Shown here: positions 15,029 to 22,412 of the stretch, in pieces
Position numbering within the stretch: position 1 is the stretch's first letter
Layout: the number at the start of each line of letters is the position of its first letter
Source: Rhodospirillum sp. UBA1311
GTDB lineage: Bacteria > Pseudomonadota > Alphaproteobacteria > Rhodospirillales > Rhodospirillaceae
Length of the DNA stretch: 34,054 nucleotides
Assembly: GCA_002307145.1 (NCBI GenBank)
Contig: DBTR01000049.1
Coordinates: forward strand, 1-34,054
Direction of reading: 5' to 3'
Program-made: the position numbers and the translations under genes
Notes under the pieces: model-generated
What the model saw: only the letters and a program-made list of their open reading frames with translations
The model's database searches: none
What the model was told of the DNA's origin: nothing

Positions 15029-15739
15029 ATGCGCACCATCGGCCTGATCGGCGGAATGAGCTGGGAAAGCACGATCACCTACTACAAGGTGATCAATGAA
15101 CGCATCCGCGAACGGAAAGGCGGCCTCGCCTCGGCGAAGATCGCCCTCTACTCGGTGAACTTCGCCGAAATCGTCGATATGCAAAAAGCCGGTCGCTGGG
15201 ACCTCGCCACCGAAGCCCTCGCCCAAGCCGCCAAAGGCCTGGTCAAGGCGGGCGCGGACTGCATCCTGATCTGCACCAACACCATGCACCTGATCGCCGA
15301 CCCGGTGCAGAAGGCGGCAGGCGTCCCCCTCCTCCACATCGTCGACGCCACCGGCGCGGCGCTCAAGGCCAAGGGTGCGACCAAGCCCCTCCTCCTCGCC
15401 ACCCGCTACACCATGGAACACCCGTTCTACGCCGAACGCCTCCGCGCCAACTTCGGCCTCGATCCCCTGATCCCGGATGCCGCCGACCGCGACACCCTCC
15501 ACGCCGTGATCTTCGATGAACTCTGCCAAGGCATCGTCAAGGACTCCTCCCGCGCCGCCTTCCAGGCCATCATCGCCCGCAACGCCGCCAAAGGTGCGGA
15601 CGCGGTGATCCTCGGCTGCACCGAAATCGGCCTCCTCCTCAACCAATCCCAAATCCCCCTGCCCGCCTTCGACTCCACCCTCCTCCACGCCTCCGCCGCC
15701 GTCGACTTCGCCCTCAGCGAAGCGCCCGCGTTCGCATAA
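15029..15739 (+). CDS. Aspartate/glutamate-racemase-family amino acid racemase
   Basis: These PLP-independent racemases interconvert L- and D-amino acids with two cysteines acting as opposite bases. The 236-residue protein starts with the family signature MRTIGLIGGMSWEST, which justifies the ATG at 15029 (AGGAAAGG 9 nt before). Catalytic Cys82 is in CTNTMH and Cys197 in LGCTEIG. It resembles the YgeA / broad-spectrum racemase group; substrate preference is not visible. It could supply D-amino acids for the cell wall or degrade them. It stands alone, about 120 bp after dgoK, with no clear promoter. It is followed three bases after the stop by a cruciform repeat (copy B), which probably ends its transcript. 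Confidence 0.88.
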   Translation: MRTIGLIGGMSWESTITYYKVINERIRERKGGLASAKIALYSVNFAEIVDMQKAGRWDLATEALAQAAKGLVKAGADCILICTNTMHLIADPVQKAAGVPLLHIVDATGAALKAKGATKPLLLATRYTMEHPFYAERLRANFGLDPLIPDAADRDTLHAVIFDELCQGIVKDSSRAAFQAIIARNAAKGADAVILGCTEIGLLLNQSQIPLPAFDSTLLHASAAVDFALSEAPAFA

Positions 15740-15742
15740 AGG

Positions 15743-15920
15743 CCGAGGCTCCGCCCCGGACCCCGCCGGAGGGCCTCGGCCCTCCGGACCTCCCCCTAGT
15801 TTTTCGCGCGTAGCGCCATCAAACCGTTCTCGCGGCGCGATGGCTGATTGCGCTTCGCGCGAAACAAAACAAATGGGATCAAAGGGTCCGCGACCCTTTG
15901 CGGGCGCGGGCGGAGCCCGC
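15743..15920. repeat. Cruciform intergenic repeat, copy B
   Basis: This is the most complete copy. H1 is CCGAGGC-TCC-GCCCCGG (15743-15759, one mismatch) and H2 is CCGGAGGGCC-TC-GGCCCTCCGG (15766-15787). The central arms are TTTTTCGCGCGTAGCGCCATCA (from 15800) and TGATTGCGCTTCGCGCGAAA (from 15845); cores GCGCGTAGCGC / GCGCTTCGCGC, around TCGCG-G-CGCGA (15830-15840). H3 is CAAAGGGTC-CGC-GACCCTTTG (15880-15900) and H4 is GCGGGC-GGA-GCCCGC (15906-15920). It starts 3 bp after the racemase stop. Nothing else is seen in the gap to the merR promoter. Confidence 0.88.
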
Positions 15921-15931
15921 ATCTTTCCCCC

Positions 15932-15962
15932 TTGACTTAGAGTACACTCCAACCCCTAGCGT
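15932..15962 (+). promoter_or_regulatory. MerR-type promoter/operator
   Basis: TTGACT at 15932-15937 is followed by the dyad TTAGAGT-AC-ACTCCAA (15936-15951). A weak -10 (TAGCGT) comes at 15957 after a 19-bp spacer. The long spacer filled by a dyad is the hallmark of MerR-regulated promoters, which the activator untwists. It lies 30-60 bp before the merR gene, so autoregulation is likely. Confidence 0.65.
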
Positions 15963-15992
15963 GCTGAGCGTCGTGACGGAAAGGCTTGAGCG

Positions 15993-16403
15993 ATGAAGAT
16001 CGGCGAGTTGACGAAGCGGTCGGGGTTGTCGGCCCACACCTTGCGGTATTACGAGCGCATCGGCTTGCTGCCGGTGGCGGATCGGTCCGCGTCGGGGCAT
16101 CGGGACTACGATGCGGCGATTCTGGTGTGGATCGAATTCCTCGACCGGATGAAGACCACCGGCATGCCGATCCGCGAGATGCTGCGCTATGCGGCCTTGC
16201 GCGAAACCGGCGACGCCACCATCGACGCCCGCCGGGAACTGCTGGAGACGCACCGCGACAAGGTGCGCGCCCACGTCGCCGAGCTTCAAGCCTGCCTTGC
16301 CGTCCTCGACACCAAAATCGCCGGATACGCCGGCGCATCCCAGGTGGAGACGACCCATGACGCAGAACACCCGCTACGATTTAGGATTGGAAAAGCTCGC
16401 TGA
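15993..16403 (+). CDS. MerR-family transcriptional regulator
   Basis: The 136-residue protein has the winged helix MKIGELTKRSGLSAHTLRYYERIGLL at the N-terminus; its diagnostic core is HTLRYYE..GLL. A recognition wing with R.Y (HRDYD) and a coiled-coil dimer helix at about 80-115 follow. No metal-binding cysteine pair is seen in the C-terminal part, so it is more like the YhdM/AdhR-type thiol- or aldehyde-responsive or small-ligand MerR group than like MerR/CueR. Its 3' end overlaps the next gene by 47 bp, so the C-terminal residues are coded in a doubly used stretch. It most likely controls itself and the downstream decarboxylase-family gene through the 15932 operator. Confidence 0.9.
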   Translation: MKIGELTKRSGLSAHTLRYYERIGLLPVADRSASGHRDYDAAILVWIEFLDRMKTTGMPIREMLRYAALRETGDATIDARRELLETHRDKVRAHVAELQACLAVLDTKIAGYAGASQVETTHDAEHPLRFRIGKAR

Positions 16404-16740
16404 AATCGACGGCCATACCGGACAGGCGGTGGTCGACAGCCTCGCCGACATCGCACCCGACTTTGCGCGCCTGATCGTCGAGTTCCCCTTCGGCGACATC
16501 TACACCCGCCCCGGCCTCGACCTCCGCGCCCGCGAGATCGCCACCATCGCCGCCCTCGCCGCAATGGGCAACGCGGCACCCCAACTCCGCGTCCATATAC
16601 ACGCAGGCCTCAACGTCGGCCTCACTCGCACCGAAATCACCGAAATCCTGATCCAGATCGCCGTCTACGCAGGTTTCCCCGCCGCCTTGAACGGTCTGTT
16701 CGCGGCCAAGGCGGTGTTTGCGGAGCGGGACGCTGCATAA
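16357..16740 (+). CDS. Carboxymuconolactone-decarboxylase-family protein
   Basis: The 127-residue protein is a single all-helical CMD domain. It has the typical stretch RAREIATIAALAAMGNAAPQL, then H.HAGLNVGLTRTEI.EIL and YAGFPAALNG. The CxxC of the AhpD branch is absent, so it is not a peroxiredoxin-recycling thiol enzyme. It fits the PcaC-like or uncharacterised CMD branch. PcaC proper decarboxylates gamma-carboxymuconolactone in protocatechuate breakdown, but no other pca gene is nearby. MerR-CMD pairs are common and often respond to electrophiles or aldehydes. The ATG at 16357 has GGTGGAGA upstream and lies inside merR in another frame. The stop is followed 5 bp later by repeat copy C. Confidence 0.85.
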   Translation: MTQNTRYDLGLEKLAEIDGHTGQAVVDSLADIAPDFARLIVEFPFGDIYTRPGLDLRAREIATIAALAAMGNAAPQLRVHIHAGLNVGLTRTEITEILIQIAVYAGFPAALNGLFAAKAVFAERDAA

Positions 16741-16745
16741 AGGAC

Positions 16746-16917
16746 GCGGGCTCTGCCCGCACCCGCTGGGGTCGCGGACCCCAGACCCCTTAACTGGTTT
16801 TTCGCGCGCAAGCACAATCAACCGTCACGCCGCGTGATGGCTCTATCGCGCTACGCGCAAAAACAAGTAACGGGATCAAAGGGCCCTCGGCCCTTTGCGG
16901 GCCCGGGCGGAGCCCGG
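16746..16917. repeat. Cruciform intergenic repeat, copy C
   Basis: H1 is GCGGGC-TCT-GCCCGC (16746-16760) and H2 is CTGGGGTC-GCG-GACCCCAG (16766-16784). The central arms have cores TTTTTCGCGCGCAAGC / GCGCTACGCGCAAAAA around TCACGCCGCGTGA (16825-16837), identical to copy A. H3 is CAAAGGGCC-CTC-GGCCCTTTG (16877-16897) and H4 is CCGGGC-GGA-GCCCGG (16903-16917). It fills the gap between two convergent genes, so it is placed to act as a two-way terminator. Confidence 0.88.
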
Positions 16918-16939
16918 ACCTTCCTTCCCCCAAAGCGTG

Positions 16940-18448
16940 CTACCCCGCGATCACCCCATCCCGTGCCAGGATGGCGAGGCGTTCGGGGGTGAGGGCGTCG
17001 AGACCTTCCCGGGCAACGGCGCGGAAGGTGGCGTCGGCGCCGGGGTCGCTGGCGTGGGTTCCGGCGGTGGCATTGAGGTGTGCGACGACGGCGGCTTCGG
17101 CGTCCGTGAACGGGCAGCCGGTGGCGGCGACGGCGTCGAGAACGAGGGCCTCGGCCCGGGAGAGGATCGCGAAGCCGCCGGTAAGCGGGCTGGCGAGCGG
17201 CACCGGGGTGGCAAAGCGGAGCGCGGTCTTGAGGATCGCGCGGTTGAACGCAAGAGGAACGGTAAGGATTTCGCCCTGCGGCGGCGGCGCGGCGGCAACG
17301 ATCTCGGGCAGGACACGGACGATGCCCGCGGCAAGTCCGGCGCGCACCGCGTCGCGGGCGAGTTCGGGGATCAAGCCGGGGATGTCGCCGACGCGGCAGG
17401 GGCCATCGGCGAGGCCGTGGCGCAACGCGTCGAAGGTGAAACCGGTGAAGCGGACGAGATTGCCGCCGAAGTCGACGGCCTCGGGAGCATCGGGGGCGAG
17501 CCCGACGATCAGGTCGTCGTGGCCTTTCCAGAACGTCGCCTCGCCCGAGATCGGCGCGCCCTTGACGTAGAGGTCGCGGCGATAGAACGGGTTGCGCAAG
17601 GCATCGCGCAGGGTTTCGAAAGCGGTTCGGGTTTTTGCGGCCTGCGCCAGACGCCGCGTGGAGGGCGGCAGGGCGAGATCGGCCAGGTTGAGGAAGACCT
17701 CGGCATTTCCGGCGAAGGCGAGGCGCGCGCCCTTGGCGGTGGCTTCGACCTGGGCGAAATGGAACGGCTTGAGCAACGGGCCGAAGAGTTCGGCGGCCGC
17801 GACGTCGGGATCGAGATCGGCGCAAGCGGCGAGGCGGCGGCGCACGCCCGGATGGTCGGCAAGAAAGCCGGTTTCGGCGGCATCGGCGGCGGCGAGCCAG
17901 TCGATTGCGGCGCGCACCCGCACCGCGGCGACGCGGTCGTGGTCGGCGGTGAGCGAATGAAGAACGTCGCGCAACGGCATCATCGCGGCGAAGCCGGGCA
18001 GCGCATGGTAGCCGATCAGCGCGATGCCGCCGGGCTTGAGCATCTCGGCGATGCGCTTGACCGCAGCGGTACGCGCATCCTCGGCAAGGGCGACGAAACC
18101 GCCGTCGAACACCGCGAAGTCGAGCGGCGGCAGGGCGTCGTCGGCGAGGTCGGCGAGGTTACCTGGAACCAGCGCGAGATTGTCGAGCGGCGCTTCCGAG
18201 ATCAAGGCGCGGGCGCGATGCGCCGGGCCGACGGCGAAGAACTGCCCCTGCGGATTGGCGGCGGCATGGATCGCCGCGTCGAGGCCGTCGCCGCAGAAAT
18301 CCGCCCAGGCAAAGCCGGAGTCGAGGGATCGCGGCAGGAAGCCGTTGATCACCGCGACCGCGTTCAGGTGTACCGGCGCATGGAGCGCCGAGGCTCCCGC
18401 AGGCGCGAAGCCGCCGTCGCGCGTCGGCTCAAAGGATGTTTGCCCCAC
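16940..18448 (-). CDS. SAM-dependent methyltransferase with regulatory domain
   Basis: The 502-residue protein has an N-terminal class I methyltransferase fold and a C-terminal methyltransferase-regulatory domain. The same architecture is known from rickettsial protein-lysine methyltransferases. Motif I appears as FAWADFCGDGLDA (46-58), a weaker form of the usual glycine-rich D.G.G.G. The later LKPGGIALIGYHALPGF block and the MPLRDVL segment are typical at the domain junction. It begins with GTG at 18448; the conserved family start (SALHAPVHLNA) lies about 20 residues in, which agrees. It stands in the opposite direction to the CMD gene and 60 bp downstream of trxA on the same strand. The substrate is unknown; a protein target is possible. 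Confidence 0.75.
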   Translation of the reverse strand: MGQTSFEPTRDGGFAPAGASALHAPVHLNAVAVINGFLPRSLDSGFAWADFCGDGLDAAIHAAANPQGQFFAVGPAHRARALISEAPLDNLALVPGNLADLADDALPPLDFAVFDGGFVALAEDARTAAVKRIAEMLKPGGIALIGYHALPGFAAMMPLRDVLHSLTADHDRVAAVRVRAAIDWLAAADAAETGFLADHPGVRRRLAACADLDPDVAAAELFGPLLKPFHFAQVEATAKGARLAFAGNAEVFLNLADLALPPSTRRLAQAAKTRTAFETLRDALRNPFYRRDLYVKGAPISGEATFWKGHDDLIVGLAPDAPEAVDFGGNLVRFTGFTFDALRHGLADGPCRVGDIPGLIPELARDAVRAGLAAGIVRVLPEIVAAAPPPQGEILTVPLAFNRAILKTALRFATPVPLASPLTGGFAILSRAEALVLDAVAATGCPFTDAEAAVVAHLNATAGTHASDPGADATFRAVAREGLDALTPERLAILARDGVIAG

Positions 18449-18509
18449 TGCCCCGGTCCCCCCGACCGAAGACGCCCCGGAATCGGGGCGTCCGAGTTGA
18501 TCTGGTCGA

Positions 18510-18824
18510 TCAGACCGAAGTTTCGAGCCACTTCACCAATTGGGACTTCGGCAGCGCGCCGATCTTGGTGGAGACGACGCGGCCGTCCTTGAACAGCATC
18601 AGGGTCGGGATGCCGCGCACGCCGAGGCGGGTCGGGGTCGAGGGATTGTCGTCGATATTGAGCTTCACGATCGTAACCTTGTCGCCCATCGAGGTGTCGA
18701 TTTCTTCGAGGAGCGGAGCGATCTGGCGGCACGGGCCGCACCATTCCGCCCAGAAATCCACGAGAATCAGGCCATTGCCCTTTTCGACCTCGGTTTCGAA
18801 GGTTGCATCCGTAACTTGCCGCAT
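18510..18824 (-). CDS. trxA: Thioredoxin 1
   Basis: This is a small cytoplasmic disulfide reductase, kept reduced by thioredoxin reductase. The 104-residue protein has the full fold with the active site WCGPC (Cys29 and Cys32), the buried Asp in LVDFWAEW, the cis-proline loop GIPTLMLFKDG and the terminal helix LVKWLETSV. The ATG at 18824 starts at MRQVTD, the normal TrxA N-terminus, with GAGG 9 nt upstream; an in-frame ATG at 18893 would add a tail not seen in the family. It follows addA on the same strand after 114 bp, the common alphaproteobacterial order addB-addA-trxA. Confidence 0.96.
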   Translation of the reverse strand: MRQVTDATFETEVEKGNGLILVDFWAEWCGPCRQIAPLLEEIDTSMGDKVTIVKLNIDDNPSTPTRLGVRGIPTLMLFKDGRVVSTKIGALPKSQLVKWLETSV

Positions 18825-18938
18825 CGCCAATACCTCTATTGTTCGCCGTTCAATCGGCCTCTTTCCTCCGGAGGGCACAGCCTCCTCCCCCATCTATATG
18901 ATGCCGACGCGGCGATTACCACCCCCAGACTCGGGGGT

Positions 18939-21900
18939 TCAATCGCTGGCTGTGAGCTCCATCACGCTCGGGCCGTCGGTCCAGATCAGGAAGGTGCGCA
19001 CCCGCTTTTCCGGGAACATCGCCCCGAGCGCGCCGCGATATGCCGCCATCTGGGCGCGGTAGGCGGGCGCGACGTCGGCGGCCGACGCGGGTGGCGGGCG
19101 GTTGGTCTTGTAGTCGGCGATCAGGATGGTGTCGCCGTCGAAGGCGAGGCGGTCGATCTGCCCGGCGAGCAGGCGCGGCGCGGCCGCGCCGCCGACCATC
19201 CCGGCAATCGGCACCTCGGCGCGGGAGTCCCGGGCAAACAGCGGACGGAGATCGAGCAGGTCCAGCACCGCCAGCGCCTCGGCGACGAGAGCGGCGCGGG
19301 CCGCCTCGGGCCAGTCGGCGGCGGCGACATCGAGATAGCGCCGCGCGGTGGCGGCACGGGCTTCCGGCGCGACCTCGGGCAGGCTTTGCAGCATGCGGTG
19401 GACGAGATTGCCCCGCCGGAAGCGCTCCGGGTTGGCAGCGAGCGGCGAGAGCATCGGCGGATCGGCGACGTCGGGGCGCGACGGCATCAACGGCCTGCCC
19501 GGCATCGGCTCGTCGGGCGCGGGCCGCGCCGCCCAGGCGGGCAGCGGCGCGCGCACGGCGGAGGCGACCGCCTTGGACGGAGCGAGCTTGGCGGCGACGC
19601 CGCCCTTGCCCTGCCAGCGCCACAGCGACGCCGAAGCGCCGAAGGCCGCGCTCAGCAGGTCGTCGGCGACCGGCTGGGTCAGGCCCGCGACGCCCGCGCG
19701 CACCAGATCGTGCCAGGTGCCCGTCGGCGCCGTGCGGCCGCCGTCCCAGCCGCAGACGTAGAGGCGGTCTTCGGCGCGGGTCATGGCGACGTAGAGCAGG
19801 CGGCGAACTTCGCGCGCGTCCTCGGTTTCCCGCGCGTCGCGGGCGAAGGTCAGGCCGTCGCAGGTGCCCGCGCCCGGCACGCGCCAGATCGGCAGCGGCT
19901 TGCCTTCGGCATTGGCCCATTCGAGTTCGGGCAGGCGCGAGCCGCCGCCGGTGGTCTGGGGCAGGAACACCACCGGAGCCTGGAGGCCTTTCGCGCCATG
20001 CACGGTGAGAATGCGCACCTGGTCCTGCGCGCCCTGTTCGAGATCGCGCTTGATCTCGACCGCGCCGGTGGCGAACCAGCGCAGGAAGCTCTGCACCGAG
20101 CCCGGGTGATCGCGCTCGAAGCCCTGCGCGAGATCGAGCAGTTCGTCGAGCGGATCGTCGACCTCGCCGCCCATCCGCGCCCGCAGAATCGCCCGCCCGC
20201 CTTCCGCGTCGAGCAGCCGGGTAAAGAAGCCGAACGGGCGCAAGGACCGCGCCGCCACCCCCCAGGCTTTCACCGCGCCGAGCGCGGTCGCGGCGCGAGG
20301 ATCGCCGCCGTGCGCCTTCGCGTTGAGCGCTTTCCACACGCCGACGCCATCGCCGCGCCCGTGGCAGAGGGCGAACAGCTCCTCCTCGCTCCAGCCGACG
20401 AACGGGCCCTTCAGCACCGCCGCGAGGGTGAGGTCGTCGCGCGGCAGCAGCGCGGCCTCGGCGGCGGCGAGGCAGTCCTGCACCGCCATGTGCCCGGCGA
20501 GGTCGAGGCGGTCCGCACCCGCCACCGCCACGCCCTTCTGTTTCAGCGCCCGGATCAGGTCGGTCTGGAAGGCGTCGCGCTTCCGCACCAGAACCATGAT
20601 GTCGCCCGCGCGAATCGGCCTGCCCTTGGCGGCGAGGATTTCCGGCGCGCCGCCCTTGCCCACCATCCGCGCGATGCGGTCGGCGACGAGATGGGCGCAC
20701 ACCGTCGCGGCGGAATCGACCCGCAGGCGCTCGACCGGCGGGCTCCAGGGCGCGACCGGAGCCGCCTCGGGGCGGGGCACGCGCGGCCAGACCTCGACCA
20801 GTCCGGGCTCGCCGTCGCGCGCGGCGAGGTGGCGCTGCTCGACCGGCGGCACGTCGGCGAGGCGCACGCCGTCGCCGGCATCGGGCTGGTCGAAGGTGGA
20901 ATCCACCACGTCCAGCACCGCCTGCACCGAGCGGAACGAAATCCCGAGCGGCACCCGCGCGAATTTGAGGTCGGCCTCGGCGGCGGCGGCGAACATCTTG
21001 TCGCGCTGGCCGGTGAACATCGCCGGGTCCGCGCCCTGGAAGCGGTAGATCGACTGCTTGATGTCGCCGACCGCGAACACCGTGCGCACCACGTCGCCGC
21101 GCGCGCCCGAACCCGCGAAGAACTCGGCGGTGAGCGCGTCCACCACAGCCCACTGGTCGGGCGCGGTGTCCTGCGCCTCGTCCACGAGGATATGGTCGAG
21201 GCCGCCGTCGAGCTTATAGAGCACCCAGGGCCGCGCCTCCGCCGAATCGAGCAGGTCGCGCGCCTTCTGGATCAAATCGTCGTAGTCGAGCCAGCCGCCC
21301 CGCGCCTTTTCCCGCTCGTAGATCGCGAACACCGCCTCGGCCAGGGTGAGCAAATGGCCGGTGGCGTCGCGGAGTCTGGCGGCGGCGAGCTTTTCGCACA
21401 CCGCGACGAGGCGATCCTGCTCGGCGGAGAGGATTTCCGGTCCGTCGGCGAGCAGCGCGAGCGCCGCCTTGCAGGGGTAGGTCTTGGTGCTGTAGGGCTC
21501 GCCGGTCTTGCCGAGGAAGCCACCGAGGTACTCCTCCCAGAGCGCCGGGCGATCGGCTTCGTCGGCATAAAGCCAGGGGAGCATCGCCGCCGCGCGCTTG
21601 CCGTCGGTCTTGCCGCCGCAGTCGGCGAGCGCCCGGGCCAAAGCCTTGAGGCCGGGAACGTCGCAGGCCGCGTCGCGGCAGGCGGATCGGAGGATCTGGG
21701 CGGCGTCGGCCCCCGGCGGCAGGTCGAAGTGGGCGGTGATGCCGTCGACGAGTTGCACCCGCCCGCCCCAGGCGCGGATCGCACGGCCGATTTTCACCCG
21801 CGCGCCGTTGATCGCGGCGATCAGGCCGGGAAAACTCGCGTCGGAGACCGTGTCGGTGATGAAGGCAATGGCGCGGTCGAGGTCGGAGCCCGGCGCCGCG

Positions 21901-22412
21901 TCGCGGAACACCCGTTCCCGGGCACGGCGCAGGATTTCCGCCTCGCGGCGTTCGTCGATGATGTCGAAGGTCGGCGACACCCCGGCCTCGACCGGAAAGC
22001 GCCGCAGCAGGCTTTGAGCGAAGCCGTGCAGGGTCTCGATGCGCAGGCCGTCCGGGGCGTCGAGAACGCCCGCGAACAGGCGGCGGGCACGGCGAATCTG
22101 CGTGGCCGTGGGAACGAACCCCTGAAGCGCGACCAACTCCCCGGCGAGTTCGGATTCCGGCTGCGCCGCCCACTTCGACAGGCGTTGGAACAGCCGGTTG
22201 GCCATTTCCGCCGCCGCCGCCTTGGTGAAGGTGAGGCAGAGAATCCGCCCCGGATCGGTGCCCGCGAGCAGCAGGCGCAGCACCCGGTCGGTCAGCACCT
22301 TGGTCTTGCCCGAGCCCGCGCTCGCCTCGACCCACACCGTCGCGGCGGGATCGGAGGCGCGGCGCTGGTTGGCGGCGGCGGCTTCGGCGATCAGGTTGCG
22401 GGGCTCGGTCAT
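18939..22412 (-). CDS. addA: AddA: ATP-dependent helicase/nuclease subunit A
   Basis: AddA and AddB form the double-strand-break resection machine that unwinds and trims DNA ends for RecA loading. The 1157-residue protein is a UvrD-type helicase with a C-terminal nuclease. The Walker A loop EASAGSGKTKVL is near 29-40, followed by CLTFTKAAAAEMA (motif Ia), LVDEAQDT (motif II) and VGDIKQSIYRFQGA (motif III). VHGAKGLQAPVVFLP and YVAMTRAEDRLYVCG form the late motifs. The nuclease core is ILIADYKTNRP near residue 1100, with the DxK pair. Its ATG at 22412 overlaps the addB stop by 4 bp. An upstream extension in the same frame runs through addB antisense-free codons but lacks any AddA similarity and is not part of the protein. 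Confidence 0.95.
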   Translation of the reverse strand: MTEPRNLIAEAAAANQRRASDPAATVWVEASAGSGKTKVLTDRVLRLLLAGTDPGRILCLTFTKAAAAEMANRLFQRLSKWAAQPESELAGELVALQGFVPTATQIRRARRLFAGVLDAPDGLRIETLHGFAQSLLRRFPVEAGVSPTFDIIDERREAEILRRARERVFRDAAPGSDLDRAIAFITDTVSDASFPGLIAAINGARVKIGRAIRAWGGRVQLVDGITAHFDLPPGADAAQILRSACRDAACDVPGLKALARALADCGGKTDGKRAAAMLPWLYADEADRPALWEEYLGGFLGKTGEPYSTKTYPCKAALALLADGPEILSAEQDRLVAVCEKLAAARLRDATGHLLTLAEAVFAIYEREKARGGWLDYDDLIQKARDLLDSAEARPWVLYKLDGGLDHILVDEAQDTAPDQWAVVDALTAEFFAGSGARGDVVRTVFAVGDIKQSIYRFQGADPAMFTGQRDKMFAAAAEADLKFARVPLGISFRSVQAVLDVVDSTFDQPDAGDGVRLADVPPVEQRHLAARDGEPGLVEVWPRVPRPEAAPVAPWSPPVERLRVDSAATVCAHLVADRIARMVGKGGAPEILAAKGRPIRAGDIMVLVRKRDAFQTDLIRALKQKGVAVAGADRLDLAGHMAVQDCLAAAEAALLPRDDLTLAAVLKGPFVGWSEEELFALCHGRGDGVGVWKALNAKAHGGDPRAATALGAVKAWGVAARSLRPFGFFTRLLDAEGGRAILRARMGGEVDDPLDELLDLAQGFERDHPGSVQSFLRWFATGAVEIKRDLEQGAQDQVRILTVHGAKGLQAPVVFLPQTTGGGSRLPELEWANAEGKPLPIWRVPGAGTCDGLTFARDARETEDAREVRRLLYVAMTRAEDRLYVCGWDGGRTAPTGTWHDLVRAGVAGLTQPVADDLLSAAFGASASLWRWQGKGGVAAKLAPSKAVASAVRAPLPAWAARPAPDEPMPGRPLMPSRPDVADPPMLSPLAANPERFRRGNLVHRMLQSLPEVAPEARAATARRYLDVAAADWPEAARAALVAEALAVLDLLDLRPLFARDSRAEVPIAGMVGGAAAPRLLAGQIDRLAFDGDTILIADYKTNRPPPASAADVAPAYRAQMAAYRGALGAMFPEKRVRTFLIWTDGPSVMELTASD

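Noticed and set aside
16357..16740. AhpD-like peroxidase component or complete protocatechuate pathway
   Set aside because: The AhpD CxxC pair is missing and no other pca gene is nearby, so neither role is supported.
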